A DNA stretch of 64,000 nucleotides from Dyella sp. BiH032. GTDB lineage: Bacteria > Pseudomonadota > Gammaproteobacteria > Xanthomonadales > Rhodanobacteraceae. Every line of letters starts with the position of its first letter. The first letter of the stretch is position 1. Below, piece after piece: positions 1 through 9,180 of the stretch. The notes under the pieces are model-generated. The model saw only the letters and a list, made by a program, of their open reading frames with translations. It did not search any database and was not told the DNA's origin. A program made the translations under genes and the position numbers. The DNA lies in assembly GCF_031954525.1 (NCBI RefSeq), contig NZ_CP134867.1:248001-312000 (forward strand), read 5' to 3'.

Positions 1-1103
1 GCTTCGTTGGGATGTTCGAGCAGGAACTCGCCGAGCTTCTCGTTGACCGCCTGTTCCACTGCAGTCTTCACCTCGGACGACACCAGCTTGTCCTTGGTCT
101 GAGACGAGAACTTCGGGTCCGGCACCTTCACCGAAAGCACGGCGATCAGGCCTTCGCGCATATCGTCGCCGGAGAGCGTGACCTTGGCGTTCTTCGCGAG
201 GCCTTCTTTCTCGATATAGCCCTGCAGCGAGCGCGTCAGCGCTGCGCGGAAACCGGTGAGGTGCGTGCCGCCGTCGCGCTGGGGAATATTGTTGGTGAAG
301 CAGAACATCGTCTCCTGATAGGAGTCGGTCCATTGCATCGCCAACTCCACCGAGATGCCGTCCTGCTGGGCACTCAGGCTGATCACATTGGGGTGAAGCG
401 CCGTCTTGAGCTGCGCTAGGTGCTGGACGAACGAGCGGATGCCGCCCTCGTAGGCGAACGTATCCTGGCGCCCTTCTCCGCGCTCGTCCTTCAAATCGAT
501 CGTCACACCCGAATTGAGGAACGCCAGCTCACGCAGACGCTTGGCGAGAATTTCGTAGTGGAACTCGATGTTGGAGAAGGTTTCCGTACTGGGCAGGAAG
601 CGCACGGTCGTCCCGCGCTTGGCCGAAGGACCCACTGCCTTGATCGGATACAGCGGCTCGCCCATGGCGTATTCCTGCTGATACTCCTGATCCTCGCGAT
701 AGATGGTCAGCCACAGGTGGGCGCTGAGCGCGTTCACCACCGAGACGCCCACGCCATGCAGACCACCCGACACCTTGTAGGAGTTGGCGTCGAACTTGCC
801 GCCGGCGTGCAGCACCGTCATGACGACTTCGGCTGTGGAACGCCCTTCTTCCGGATGCGTATCGACGGGGATGCCGCGACCGTTATCGGCCACGCTGACT
901 GAGCCATCTTCGTGGATGGTGACGACGACATGGTCGCAATACCCAGCTAGCGCTTCGTCGATGGAGTTGTCGACGACTTCGAACACCATGTGATGGAGGC
1001 CAGTGCCGTCATCGGTATCGCCGATGTACATGCCCGGGCGCTTACGCACCGCTTCAAGACCTTTAAGAACCTTGATGTTGCTCGAATCGTAGGATGCGTT
1101 CAT
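1..1103 (-). CDS. gyrB: DNA gyrase subunit B, N-terminal part (cut by left edge)
   Basis: Type II topoisomerase ATPase subunit; with GyrA it introduces negative supercoils. About 367 N-terminal residues are visible and the rest lies beyond the window. The start ATG at 1103 gives [20 protein letters not shown], the usual GyrB opening. The GHKL ATP-binding motifs are intact: VVDNSIDEA with Asn46, DNGRGIP with Asp73, and the [11 protein letters not shown] lid near residues 113-123. The gene follows recF on the same strand after about 65 bp, the standard dnaA-dnaN-recF-gyrB order. Confidence 0.97.
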   Translation of the reverse strand, partial: MNASYDSSNIKVLKGLEAVRKRPGMYIGDTDDGTGLHHMVFEVVDNSIDEALAGYCDHVVVTIHEDGSVSVADNGRGIPVDTHPEEGRSTAEVVMTVLHAGGKFDANSYKVSGGLHGVGVSVVNALSAHLWLTIYREDQEYQQEYAMGEPLYPIKAVGPSAKRGTTVRFLPSTETFSNIEFHYEILAKRLRELAFLNSGVTIDLKDERGEGRQDTFAYEGGIRSFVQHLAQLKTALHPNVISLSAQQDGISVELAMQWTDSYQETMFCFTNNIPQRDGGTHLTGFRAALTRSLQGYIEKEGLAKNAKVTLSGDDMREGLIAVLSVKVPDPKFSSQTKDKLVSSEVKTAVEQAVNEKLGEFLLEHPNE

Positions 1104-1169
1104 GCCTTGATCGTTTCCTGGCGCCGTCGGCCCTATCCGGCACGGCGCCATGGAGGCCGAACAGGGACA

Positions 1170-2261
1170 CTAAGGGTTAATTATAGCAGGGGTGGCGATC
1201 ACCCCCTGTTCCACGTGGAACACATGCGCTGAGAGCCCCTGTAGGGCCCCAGGAAGCTCGGTTCCGGTAACCAGCACCTGGGCACCGGCCCGGGCTAACT
1301 CGCCTGCCACGGCGCCCTGATGCGCCAAGTCGAGTTCCGAGGCCAGATCGTCCAGGCATACGACCGGCCACTCCCCCTTCAGCTCAGCGAACAAGCCCGC
1401 CTGGGCGAGCATGCAGGCCAAAGCCGTCAGCTTCTCCTGACCACGGGAAAGGTGTTCCCTCAGGGGCGCCAGTTCGTAAGCGATGGACCAGTCGGCCCGA
1501 TGACTTCCCGCGGTGGTGTGTCCTCGGCCCAGGTCTCGCCCGCGCAATTCCGCGAGCGCATCAGCAAGCCCCCTGTCTTCAGCCCAGCCTCGACGATAAC
1601 GGAGTTCTACTCGGCCAAGTTCGGGCAGAAGGCCGGCGATGGAGCGCTCGATATGCGGACGAAGCAGCTCAAGGTATCTGAGCCGCATGGCATCGATTTC
1701 CTCGCCTGTTTGAGAGAGTTCTGCTTCCCATGGTTCGAACAACTCAGCCGGTACTGCGCCCCCGGAGCGCAAAAGGCTGTTCCGCTGCTTCAAGGCCCGC
1801 TGGTACCTGCGCCACGCGTGCAGGAAACCGTGTTCCACGTGGAACACACCCCAATCAAGATAACGGCGGCGTTCCTCAGCGCCACCGGCGATCAATGCGT
1901 GCGAACCAGGTTCAAAACAAACTACCGCGCACTCACTGACCACTTCTCCCAGGGCTGCGGACTGCCCATCAAGTCTGGCCTCCCAACGCGCACCCTCACG
2001 CCCCAGCCCCGCGCGCCCTATCCGACCGTCTTCGTGGCGAATCTCTGCGTACACAGACAAAGAAGCCGCTCCGCGCTGCAGCAAGGCTTCCTTAGCGCCA
2101 CTGCGAAAAGAGCGCCCATGGGACAGCAGAAATGCAGCCTCCAGCACGCTTGTCTTTCCCGCGCCGTTGGCCCCGACAAAGGCGTGGATTCCCTCACCCA
2201 GGGGCAGATCGACGTCAGACAGGCAGCGAAGCCCGCGAACCCGCAAACGTTCGAACTTCAT
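1170..2261 (-). CDS. recF: DNA replication/repair protein RecF
   Basis: SMC-like ATPase that helps load RecA onto gapped DNA at stalled forks. The 363-residue protein is normal in length. It has a Walker A motif GANGAGKT at residues 30-37, an ABC-type signature LSRGQEKLTAL near residue 265 and a Walker B CLDDLASELD near residue 295. ATG at 2261 (MKFERLRVRG) is preferred over a TTG two codons upstream. The codons for V-F-H-V-E occur twice, once in the middle and once near the C-terminus, and in both places the DNA is a perfect parS palindrome. The gene lies about 100 bp downstream of dnaN. Confidence 0.97.
   Translation of the reverse strand: MKFERLRVRGLRCLSDVDLPLGEGIHAFVGANGAGKTSVLEAAFLLSHGRSFRSGAKEALLQRGAASLSVYAEIRHEDGRIGRAGLGREGARWEARLDGQSAALGEVVSECAVVCFEPGSHALIAGGAEERRRYLDWGVFHVEHGFLHAWRRYQRALKQRNSLLRSGGAVPAELFEPWEAELSQTGEEIDAMRLRYLELLRPHIERSIAGLLPELGRVELRYRRGWAEDRGLADALAELRGRDLGRGHTTAGSHRADWSIAYELAPLREHLSRGQEKLTALACMLAQAGLFAELKGEWPVVCLDDLASELDLAHQGAVAGELARAGAQVLVTGTELPGALQGLSAHVFHVEQGVIATPAIINP
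1207..1222. other. parS: parS centromere site 1 (inside 3' end of recF)
   Basis: The sequence TGTTCCACGTGGAACA is a perfect 16-bp palindrome. It matches the chromosomal parS consensus bound by ParB in Bacillus and Pseudomonas (established knowledge). It lies in the C-terminal codons of recF, about 2.3 kb from the putative oriC. parA and parB are in the same window at 58-60 kb. Confidence 0.93.
1831..1846. other. parS: parS centromere site 2 (inside middle of recF)
   Basis: A second exact copy of TGTTCCACGTGGAACA, about 620 bp from the first and in the same codon phase of recF, where it encodes V-F-H-V-E-H. Two identical 16-bp palindromes in one gene next to the origin are very unlikely by chance and mark the ParB loading region. 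Confidence 0.93.
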
Positions 2262-2358
2262 AGGCAAAACACAGAAGAAAGAACGCCGGAGCGTCTTTCG
2301 ACGGCTCCGGCGCTGGAGATCACCGCGCTGACCCGATGGGCCCGCATCGATGCTGCCA

Positions 2359-3459
2359 TCAGAGGCGCAACGGCATGATCACGTGCCGCGCCTCGTCGTT
2401 CTCGTCTTCCTGCACCAGGCAACTCGACTGTGCGTCGCGCAGGTTCAGCCGAGCTCGATCGCCTCGCAGCGCCGAAAGCGCGTCGAGCAGATAGCCCACG
2501 TTGAAGCCCACGGCGAGGTCGGAAACGACCGTATCGGCTTCAAGTTCTTCCACGGCTTCTTCCTGCTCCGGGTTGTGCGCGACGATGCGCAGCTTGCCCG
2601 ACGACAGTTCAAGCTTCACGCCGCGGTACTTCTCGTTGGAAAGAATCGCCGCGCGCTGGAGCGCACTACGCAGCACTTCTCGGTCCAGCACCGCGGTCTT
2701 GTCGGCACCAAGCGGAATCACCGCTTCGTAATCGGGGAAGCGACCGTCGATCAGTTTCGACGTGAACACCACTTCGCCGCGGCGCACACGAAGATGATTA
2801 CGTCCGAATTCCAGCTCGACATGGCCGTCGCCGGTCTCGAACAGCCCGATCAGCTCGTTTACGCCCTTGCGCGGGATGATGATCTGGCGCCGCGTAGACA
2901 CCTTGCTGTCCAACTGCGTTTCCTTGAGCGCTAGCCGATGTCCGTCGGTCGCCACGCAACGCAGCGTGTGCTCCTGCAGATCCAGCAACATACCGTTCAA
3001 GTAGTAGCGAACGTCCTGATTGGCCATCGCGAAGGCGGTGCGTTCCATCAGATCGCGCAGCACTTCTTCCGGCAGGCTCACGCGCTCGACCAGCTCGATC
3101 TCGTCGATGGTCGGAAATTCCGTGGCCGGGAGCGTGGCGAGGGTGAAACGACTACGGCCTGCATTGAGCGCAGCGCGATCGCCGTTGAGCTTAAGCTCGA
3201 TCTGCGCTCCATCGGGAAGAGCACGAACGATGTCGAATAGCTTACGTGCGGGAATCGTCGTCTCGCCGTCCACCAGCTTGTCGGCTGCCGTGGTGGCGAT
3301 CATTTCGACTTCGAGATCGGTACCGGTCAGCGAAAGCTTGCCGTCGGCGACCTTCACTAGCAGGTTCGCGAGCACCGGCAGTGTCTGGCGACGTTCGACG
3401 ACGCCCACCACCTGCTGCAGCGGCTTGAGCAGAGCTTCTCGTTGGATGCTGAATTGCAT
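2359..3459 (-). CDS. dnaN: DNA polymerase III beta sliding clamp
   Basis: Ring-shaped processivity clamp that tethers DNA polymerase III and other partners to DNA. The 366-residue product has the usual length and three-domain organisation. It opens MQFSIQREALLKPLQQVVGV and ends in HVIMPLRL, the conserved C-terminal pocket motif MPLRL. The ATG at 3459 is preceded on the coding strand by GGGGAAG as ribosome-binding site. It lies between dnaA and recF, all on the minus strand. The 254-bp gap to dnaA holds DnaA boxes. Confidence 0.98.
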   Translation of the reverse strand: MQFSIQREALLKPLQQVVGVVERRQTLPVLANLLVKVADGKLSLTGTDLEVEMIATTAADKLVDGETTIPARKLFDIVRALPDGAQIELKLNGDRAALNAGRSRFTLATLPATEFPTIDEIELVERVSLPEEVLRDLMERTAFAMANQDVRYYLNGMLLDLQEHTLRCVATDGHRLALKETQLDSKVSTRRQIIIPRKGVNELIGLFETGDGHVELEFGRNHLRVRRGEVVFTSKLIDGRFPDYEAVIPLGADKTAVLDREVLRSALQRAAILSNEKYRGVKLELSSGKLRIVAHNPEQEEAVEELEADTVVSDLAVGFNVGYLLDALSALRGDRARLNLRDAQSSCLVQEDENDEARHVIMPLRL

Positions 3460-3479
3460 GTAGGCGCTTCCCCTAAACC

Positions 3480-3713
3480 TGCTGTTCTGTTTTTAAAAGA
3501 AGTTCGGTGGTAGCAGTAGGTGGCGTGGATAACTCGAAAACCCGCCTTTTCCGCTTTTAAATCAAAAACTTAAGAAATTTGATCGGTGTGATCGAACAGG
3601 CCCGCAGAGTGTGGGTCGATTGTGGATAACTGGGGGGCCCGGGAACGTCCACCTATTATCCACAGCTTCCACTATCCCTTTTCAAGCGCTTATCCAAGAT
3701 CCGCACTGCCCCG
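3480..3713. other. oriC: Putative chromosomal replication origin oriC (dnaN-dnaA intergenic)
   Basis: This gene-free interval holds a cluster of DnaA-box-like 9-mers. On the minus strand are TTATCCACG at 3524-3532 and TTATCCACA at 3621-3629. On the plus strand are TTATCCACA at 3656-3664 and TTATCCAAG at 3690-3698. Between the first two boxes lies an AT-rich stretch (about 3545-3582) with runs of A and T in an otherwise GC-rich chromosome, a candidate unwinding element. The position next to dnaA and close to two parS sites supports oriC. The dnaA-rpmH gap is the alternative. Confidence 0.75.
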
Positions 3714-5072
3714 TCAGCCGGTGAGGATGCGAATGAGCTGTTCCCAGTCCTGCCGCATGCGGGTGTCGGTCTCGCAAAGCTTCTTGATCGTGCGGCATGC
3801 GTGCAGCACGGTCGTGTGATCGCGTCCGCCGAAGGCCTCGCCGATCTCCGGCAGGCTGTGCTCGGTCAGTTCCTTGGAGAGCGCCATGGCGAACTGCCGT
3901 GGGCGAGCCAGTGAACGCACGCGCCGCTTCGACAACAGATCCTGCAGGCGGACCTGGTAGTAATCGGCGACCGTTTTCTGGATGTTCGGCACCGTCACCG
4001 CCTGCGCGTGCGTGGCCAGCAAGTCGCGCAGCGTCTCCTCCGCGAACTCGGTCGTGATCGGTTTGCCATAGAAATTGGCCCGGGCCGCGAGCGTGTTGAG
4101 CGCGCCTTCCAGATCGCGCACGTTGGAGCGGATGCGCTTGGCCAGCAGCATCGCCACATTCTCGCTGACAGCCACCCCCTTCTCGTGCGCCTTCGCCAGC
4201 AGGATCGCCGCGCGGGTCTCGAAATCCGGCGGTTCGATCGCCACCGACAGGCCCCAGCCCAGGCGCGACTTCAAGCGCGGCTCGAGCTTGTCCACTTCCT
4301 TCGGGTAGCGATCGCAGGTGAGGATGATCTGCTGCTTGGATTCGAACAGCGCATTGAAGGTGTGGAAAAACTCCTCCTGCGTCGTGTCCTTGCCGGCGAA
4401 GAACTGGATGTCGTCGATCAATAACGCGTCCACGGAGCGGAAGCGCCGCTTGAACTCGTCCATGCTCTTGGTGCGAAGCGCTTCGATCATCGAGCCCACA
4501 AATTGCTCGGAGCGCAGGTACAGCACCTTGAAGTCCGGATTGCGTTCGCGCATCAGGTTGCCGGCAGCGTGCATGAGATGCGTCTTGCCGAGGCCCGTGC
4601 CGCCGTACAACAGCAATGGGTTGTAGGCCCGACCAGGGTTCATCGCCACCTGCATCGCCGCGGCTTTGCCGAGCTGGTTGGACTTGCCCTCGACGAAGGT
4701 TTCGAAGGTGTAGTGCGGATCCAGGTTGTGGCTGAACGGAGGGGGCGCCGGTGCGGGTTCGGCCGGCAGAGCGGCCGCCGGTGCGGAGGCAGGGCGCGAC
4801 ATCGCCGAAGCCGGACGCGGCGGCATGCGCGCGGCGCTGGAACCGACTTCCAGGCGTACCGAGAGCTCATGCCCGGTCAACTGCGTCAGCATGGCCTCGA
4901 TGCGGGGCAGATAACGCTCCCGCACCGTGTCGAGGGTGTAGGGATTCGGCGCGAACAGCTGCAGACCCATCGTGTCGTCGCGGGCCTGCAGCGGCATCAG
5001 CCAGGTATGCAGGTCCTCGGCGCTCAATTCGCCTTCGAGACGCTCGAGACAGCGCCGCCAGAGATCACTCAT
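3714..5072 (-). CDS. dnaA: Chromosomal replication initiator DnaA
   Basis: ATP-dependent initiator that binds DnaA boxes and opens oriC. The 452-residue protein has domain I (1 to about 85), an Ala/Pro-rich linker (about 80-112), and an AAA+ core with Walker A GGTGLGKT near 157-164 and Walker [10 protein letters not shown] near 217. The C-terminal DNA-binding domain carries the signature [19 protein letters not shown]. The start ATG at 5072 gives [16 protein letters not shown]. DnaA boxes in both flanking gaps (3524-3698 and 5158-5178) suggest autoregulation together with origin function. Confidence 0.98.
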   Translation of the reverse strand: MSDLWRRCLERLEGELSAEDLHTWLMPLQARDDTMGLQLFAPNPYTLDTVRERYLPRIEAMLTQLTGHELSVRLEVGSSAARMPPRPASAMSRPASAPAAALPAEPAPAPPPFSHNLDPHYTFETFVEGKSNQLGKAAAMQVAMNPGRAYNPLLLYGGTGLGKTHLMHAAGNLMRERNPDFKVLYLRSEQFVGSMIEALRTKSMDEFKRRFRSVDALLIDDIQFFAGKDTTQEEFFHTFNALFESKQQIILTCDRYPKEVDKLEPRLKSRLGWGLSVAIEPPDFETRAAILLAKAHEKGVAVSENVAMLLAKRIRSNVRDLEGALNTLAARANFYGKPITTEFAEETLRDLLATHAQAVTVPNIQKTVADYYQVRLQDLLSKRRVRSLARPRQFAMALSKELTEHSLPEIGEAFGGRDHTTVLHACRTIKKLCETDTRMRQDWEQLIRILTG

Positions 5073-5157
5073 GGGTATTCTTCAACCACAGCAGGGGCGC
5101 TTGCGCGCGGGGTGGACCGGAAAGTCTAGCAGCAGGTTACCGGTTCTCGGCCAGGGC

Positions 5158-5178
5158 CTATCCACACGATTATCCACA
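5158..5178 (+). promoter_or_regulatory. DnaA boxes between dnaA and rpmH
   Basis: CTATCCACA at 5158-5166 and the perfect box TTATCCACA at 5170-5178 lie in tandem upstream of dnaA. They may mediate dnaA autorepression or form part of a bipartite origin together with the boxes downstream of dnaA. Confidence 0.7.
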
Positions 5179-5208
5179 GGATACGCAAACCCCGGTTTCC
5201 CAGGGGGT

Positions 5209-5238
5209 TTGACATCTCGCGCAAGTACCGCGCATAAT
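5209..5238 (+). promoter_or_regulatory. Sigma-70 promoter of rpmH-rnpA
   Basis: A consensus -35 TTGACA (5209-5214) is separated by 18 bp from a -10 CATAAT (5233-5238). The start site would fall about 35 bp before the rpmH ATG. This is the strongest promoter match in the window, as expected for a ribosomal-protein gene. Confidence 0.8.
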
Positions 5239-5276
5239 TTCCAACCTTTTTACCCACATACTCACAGGAGGAAGCC

Positions 5277-5414
5277 ATGTCGAAGCGGACCTTCCAGCCC
5301 AGCAAGCTCAAGCGCGCCCGCACGCACGGCTTTCGTGCCCGCATGGCCACGGCCGATGGTCGCAAGGTGCTGAACGCCCGTCGTGCCAAGGGCCGCAAGC
5401 GCCTGATCCCGTAA
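5277..5414 (+). CDS. rpmH: 50S ribosomal protein L34
   Basis: A 45-residue highly basic protein of the large ribosomal subunit. It begins [20 protein letters not shown] and ends GRKRLIP, the family pattern. A strong ribosome-binding site AGGAGG sits at 5267-5272, five bases before the ATG. It is divergent from dnaA and followed after 13 bp by rnpA, the near-universal rpmH-rnpA arrangement. Transcription likely starts from the TTGACA/CATAAT promoter at 5209-5238. Confidence 0.97.
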   Translation: MSKRTFQPSKLKRARTHGFRARMATADGRKVLNARRAKGRKRLIP

Positions 5415-5427
5415 GCGGAGCAGCCGC

Positions 5428-5823
5428 ATGCGTGCCGGACTGCCGCGCGAGGCGCGGATCCGTCGCGCCGGTGACTTCGCTGCGATGCGTAATACCAGCG
5501 GCCGCCTCGGCGGCCGCTGTTTTTCTGTGCGCTACAGGGAAAACGGCCTCGATCACGCCCGGCTGGGGCTGGCCATCTCCAAGCGTGTCTCCAAACGCGC
5601 CGTCGAGCGCAATCGCATCAAGCGCCTCGTGCGCGAATCCTTCCGGCGCATCCGGGCGCAATTGCCCGCCGTGGACTTGCTGATCATGGCCCGCGACCAT
5701 GCCGCCGGCTTGCCGGGCCCGGAACTGCTCGCCGACATCGACCTGCTGTGGAAGAAGCTGATGTCGCGCCAAGCCTCGCCTGCATTGAAGCCGGACGACG
5801 CGGCCGGCACAATCGCGCGTTGA
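5428..5823 (+). CDS. rnpA: Ribonuclease P protein component
   Basis: Protein subunit of RNase P, which matures the 5' end of tRNA. The 131-residue basic protein contains the RNase P signature region RLGLAISKRVSKRAVERNR followed by IKRLVRESFR (residues about 45-73). It is cotranscribed with rpmH. In many gammaproteobacteria yidD lies between rnpA and yidC. Here the gap to yidC is only 64 bp and holds no such gene. Confidence 0.96.
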   Translation: MRAGLPREARIRRAGDFAAMRNTSGRLGGRCFSVRYRENGLDHARLGLAISKRVSKRAVERNRIKRLVRESFRRIRAQLPAVDLLIMARDHAAGLPGPELLADIDLLWKKLMSRQASPALKPDDAAGTIAR

Positions 5824-5887
5824 CCTTTTTCCCGCCTTCCCTCCGCAGCCCTTCGGCCGCGGGATTCACCATCGGATCTGTTACGCG

Positions 5888-7612
5888 ATGAATCAAACGC
5901 GCACGTTCCTCATCTTCGCCCTGCTGGCCGTGGCTTATCTGCTGTGGATGGACTGGGAGAAGGACTACAGCCCCAAGCCGGCTCCCACTCCCGCCGCCGC
6001 GACCAGTAGTGCCGCGGTGCCTTCGGCGGATACTGGCAGCAGTGTTCCTGGCGCCACCACCTCGGCGGCAGGTACGGCCAGCGTGCCGGCGAACGGTGCG
6101 CCTACGGAAGCGAAGGCCCAGCTGATCACGGTCACCACCGACGTGCTGCGCCTGACCATCGATACCCGCGGCGGCAGCGTGGTGCGTTCCGAGCTCCTGC
6201 ACTATCCGTCCGAGCCGGTCACCAAGAAGAATCCCGATCCGGCCCCGGTTCGTCTGCTCGACGAACAGGACGAGCATTTCTTCGTGGCGCAGAGCGGCCT
6301 GGCCACCGTCCAGGGCAATGGCGCCCCGGCGGCGCCGACCCACCTCACCGTATTTCAGGCGACGCAGACCGCCTATCAGCTGGCGGAAGGCAAGGACGAG
6401 CTGAGGGCCGACCTTATCTGGCAGGACGCGTCGGGCCTGAAGGTCACCAAGGCGTACGTGCTCAAGCGCGGCAGCTATGACGTGTCCGTCGAGCAGAAGA
6501 TCGACAACGGCACCGCCGTGGCGTGGCAGGGCAATGCGTACGAACAGCTGCAACGCGTCGCGCCGCCGGGTAACCGCAGCTGGTTCCAGAATTTCACGGA
6601 TCCGGCCGCGCACAGCTTCTTCGGCGCATCGTGGTACAGCCCGCAGGACAAGTTCGAAACCCTGCCCTTCACCGACTTTCAGAAGAAGCCGCTCAACCGC
6701 TCGATCACCGGCGGCTGGGCCGCCATGCTGCAGCATTACTTCGTGGTGGCGTGGATTCCGCCGGTGCAGGAGCCGAACGCTTACTCCACCAGCATCGTCA
6801 ACCCTGATACGGCAAAGCCCTATTACCTGATCCGTACGGTCGGGCCCTCGCTCACCGTCGCTCCAGGTCAGAGCGCGACCAGCGCCTCGCGCCTGTATCT
6901 CGGCCCTAAACTGCAGGGCACGCTGGACCAGATCGCTCCGGGCCTGGAACTGTCCACCAATTACGGCTGGCTGACCGCGATCGCGCAGCCGCTGCATTGG
7001 CTGCTGTCCAAGTTGCATGCCATCAGCGGCAACTGGGGCGTGGCGATCATCCTGCTGGTGCTGCTGCTCAAGGCTGCGCTGTGGAAACTCACCGCTGCGC
7101 AGTTCCGCTCCGGCGCGAAGATGCGCAAGCTGCAGCCCCGCGTCACTGCGCTCAAGGAGCGCTATGGCGACGACAAGATGAAGATGCAGCAGGCCATGAT
7201 GGAGCTGTACAAAAAGGAGAAGGTCAACCCGATGGCCGGCTGCCTGCCGATCCTGGTCACCTTCCCCGTCTTCCTGGGCCTGTATCGCGTGCTGATGGAA
7301 AGCGTCGAGCTGCGACAGGCGCCGTTCTTCGGCTGGATCCACGATCTTTCCGCACCCGATCCGTTCTTCGTGCTGCCGGCGATCTATGTGCTGGTGATGC
7401 TGGCCACGCAGTGGCTGACGCCTACCACCGGCATGGATCCGACCCAGGCCAAGATGATGAAGGTCATGCCGATCATGTTCGCCGTGCTGTTCGCGTTCTT
7501 CCCGGCGGGCCTGGTGCTGTATTGGGTCGTGAACGGCGCGACCAGCCTGGCCCAGCAGTGGTTCATCACCCGGCAGGTCGACCGGGCCGACCACAAGGCC
7601 AAGACCGCTTGA
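5888..7612 (+). CDS. yidC: Membrane protein insertase YidC
   Basis: Inner-membrane insertase/chaperone that works alone or with SecYEG. The 574-residue protein has an N-terminal membrane anchor (about residues 6-22), an Ala/Thr/Pro-rich linker, a large periplasmic beta-domain (to about residue 350) typical of Gram-negative YidC, and the conserved C-terminal multi-helix core containing YKKEKVNPMAGCLPIL and FFPAGLVLYWVVNG. The start ATG gives MNQTRTFLIFALLAVAYLLW. A strong terminator follows directly. Confidence 0.97.
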   Translation: MNQTRTFLIFALLAVAYLLWMDWEKDYSPKPAPTPAAATSSAAVPSADTGSSVPGATTSAAGTASVPANGAPTEAKAQLITVTTDVLRLTIDTRGGSVVRSELLHYPSEPVTKKNPDPAPVRLLDEQDEHFFVAQSGLATVQGNGAPAAPTHLTVFQATQTAYQLAEGKDELRADLIWQDASGLKVTKAYVLKRGSYDVSVEQKIDNGTAVAWQGNAYEQLQRVAPPGNRSWFQNFTDPAAHSFFGASWYSPQDKFETLPFTDFQKKPLNRSITGGWAAMLQHYFVVAWIPPVQEPNAYSTSIVNPDTAKPYYLIRTVGPSLTVAPGQSATSASRLYLGPKLQGTLDQIAPGLELSTNYGWLTAIAQPLHWLLSKLHAISGNWGVAIILLVLLLKAALWKLTAAQFRSGAKMRKLQPRVTALKERYGDDKMKMQQAMMELYKKEKVNPMAGCLPILVTFPVFLGLYRVLMESVELRQAPFFGWIHDLSAPDPFFVLPAIYVLVMLATQWLTPTTGMDPTQAKMMKVMPIMFAVLFAFFPAGLVLYWVVNGATSLAQQWFITRQVDRADHKAKTA

Positions 7613-7615
7613 TCG

Positions 7616-7645
7616 AAAAGGCCGCGCAAGCGGCCTTTTCTTTTC
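7616..7645 (+). terminator. Rho-independent terminator after yidC
   Basis: A perfect 10-bp stem AAAAGGCCGC / GCGGCCTTTT (7616-7625 and 7630-7639) with a GCAA tetraloop, followed by CTTTT. It directly follows the yidC stop and separates the rpmH-rnpA-yidC unit from mnmE. Confidence 0.9.
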
Positions 7646-7714
7646 CACGGGCCGGATGTGCGTGCCGTGTGCCCGGCACCGGCCGATAATGGCGCTTTCC
7701 GCTTCGCGATCCGC

Positions 7715-9058
7715 ATGAGCCACAACCACGACACCATCGCCGCCGTCGCCAGCGCTCCCGGAGCCGCCGGGGTCGGCGTGCTCCGCGTGTCCGGACCGGC
7801 CGTGCCCGACATCGCCCAGGTCCTCCTGGGCCGTGCGCCCGAGGCACGCCACGCGCATTTCGCCGCCTTCCGCGATGCCGCCGGACAGCTGATCGATCGC
7901 GGCCTGCTGCTGCATTTCCCAGCCCCGGCTTCCTATACCGGCGAACACGTGCTGGAGCTGCAGGGACACGGCAGCGCGGTGTTGCTCGACGCCCTGCTCC
8001 GCCGCGTATGCGAACTCGGTGCACGTCTGGCGCGCCCTGGCGAGTTCACCGAGCGGGCCTTTCTCAACGGCAAGCTCGATCTGGCCCAGGCTGAGGCTGT
8101 GGCGGATCTGATCGCTGCCGGTTCGCAAGCGGGCGCGCGCGCCGCCCTGCGTTCGATGGAAGGCGTGTTTTCGCGGCGGGTGAACGGCTTGCTGCGATCG
8201 CTGATTGCACTTCGTGTACATATCGAAGCGGCGATCGATTTTCCGGAGGAGGAAATCGACTTCCTCGCCGACCCCGCGATCGCCCGGCAATTGCAGGCGC
8301 TGCGCGAGCAGTTGGCCGGCCTGCTGCGCGAAACGCAGCGTGGCGTACGCCTCACCGATGGCCTGCGCGTCGCCATCATTGGCCGACCGAATGCGGGCAA
8401 GTCCAGCCTGCTCAATGCGCTGGCCGGGAGCGACCGCGCCATCGTCACCGATATCGCCGGTACCACGCGCGACGTACTGCGCGAACAGCTCGACATCGAC
8501 GGCGTATCGCTGGAACTGGCCGACACCGCCGGCCTGCGCGACACCGATGATCCGGTGGAACGCGAAGGCGTGCGTCGCGCCCGCCACGAACTCACCCGTG
8601 CCGACGTTGCCCTGCTGGTCACCGACGCGGAGGGCGCAGATGCCGATCAACAGCTCTTCGCTGACGTGCAGGGCCAGATCGAGCGCATCGTCCTGGTGAA
8701 CAAGATCGACCTGGACCGACGCCCCGCGCACAGCGAACAGCGCGACGGCGCCTGGTGGCTATGGGCGTCGGCGAAGCACGGCGATGGGCTCGACATGCTG
8801 CGCACTCATCTCCGGCAACTGACAGGCGCCGGCAGCGGGGAGGGCGCCTTCAGTGCACGTCGTCGCCACGTACTGGCACTGGAGCAGGTAGCCGAGCACC
8901 TGGATCGCACCGCCGTCGTCTTACGCGATACCCGCGCGGGCGAGCTCGCCGCCGAAGAACTGCGCCACGCGCAACATGCGCTGGGCGAGATTACCGGCAC
9001 CTACACCAGCGACGACCTGCTCGGTGCGATCTTCAGCTCGTTCTGCATCGGCAAGTGA
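7715..9058 (+). CDS. mnmE: tRNA uridine-5-carboxymethylaminomethyl modification GTPase MnmE
   Basis: GTPase that with MnmG modifies U34 of several tRNAs. The 447-residue protein has the N-terminal folate-binding domain, then a G domain with GRPNAGKS (223-230), TDIAGTTRD (about 245-253), DTAGLRDT (about 270-277) and NKID (about 333), and ends in the conserved CIGK whose Cys is functionally important. ATG at 7715 (MSHNHDTIAAVASAPG) is chosen because family similarity begins there; the in-frame codons upstream are not conserved-looking. mnmG is not nearby. Confidence 0.97.
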   Translation: MSHNHDTIAAVASAPGAAGVGVLRVSGPAVPDIAQVLLGRAPEARHAHFAAFRDAAGQLIDRGLLLHFPAPASYTGEHVLELQGHGSAVLLDALLRRVCELGARLARPGEFTERAFLNGKLDLAQAEAVADLIAAGSQAGARAALRSMEGVFSRRVNGLLRSLIALRVHIEAAIDFPEEEIDFLADPAIARQLQALREQLAGLLRETQRGVRLTDGLRVAIIGRPNAGKSSLLNALAGSDRAIVTDIAGTTRDVLREQLDIDGVSLELADTAGLRDTDDPVEREGVRRARHELTRADVALLVTDAEGADADQQLFADVQGQIERIVLVNKIDLDRRPAHSEQRDGAWWLWASAKHGDGLDMLRTHLRQLTGAGSGEGAFSARRRHVLALEQVAEHLDRTAVVLRDTRAGELAAEELRHAQHALGEITGTYTSDDLLGAIFSSFCIGK

Positions 9059-9180
9059 CAAAGGGCGAATAGCGGATAGCCTCCGCAATACAGCGCCTTA
9101 CGGAACCATCTGCTGCCGTTCCTGACGCGTTGGCGCTAACATGCTGAGTTTGCGGGCGCTGTTCCGGTCGAAACCCAGGC

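Noticed and set aside
5684..8731. 1015-codon open frame on the minus strand
   Set aside because: It is antisense to yidC and mnmE, whose products are unmistakable. Its translation is low-complexity and has no domain; long antisense frames are expected at this GC content.
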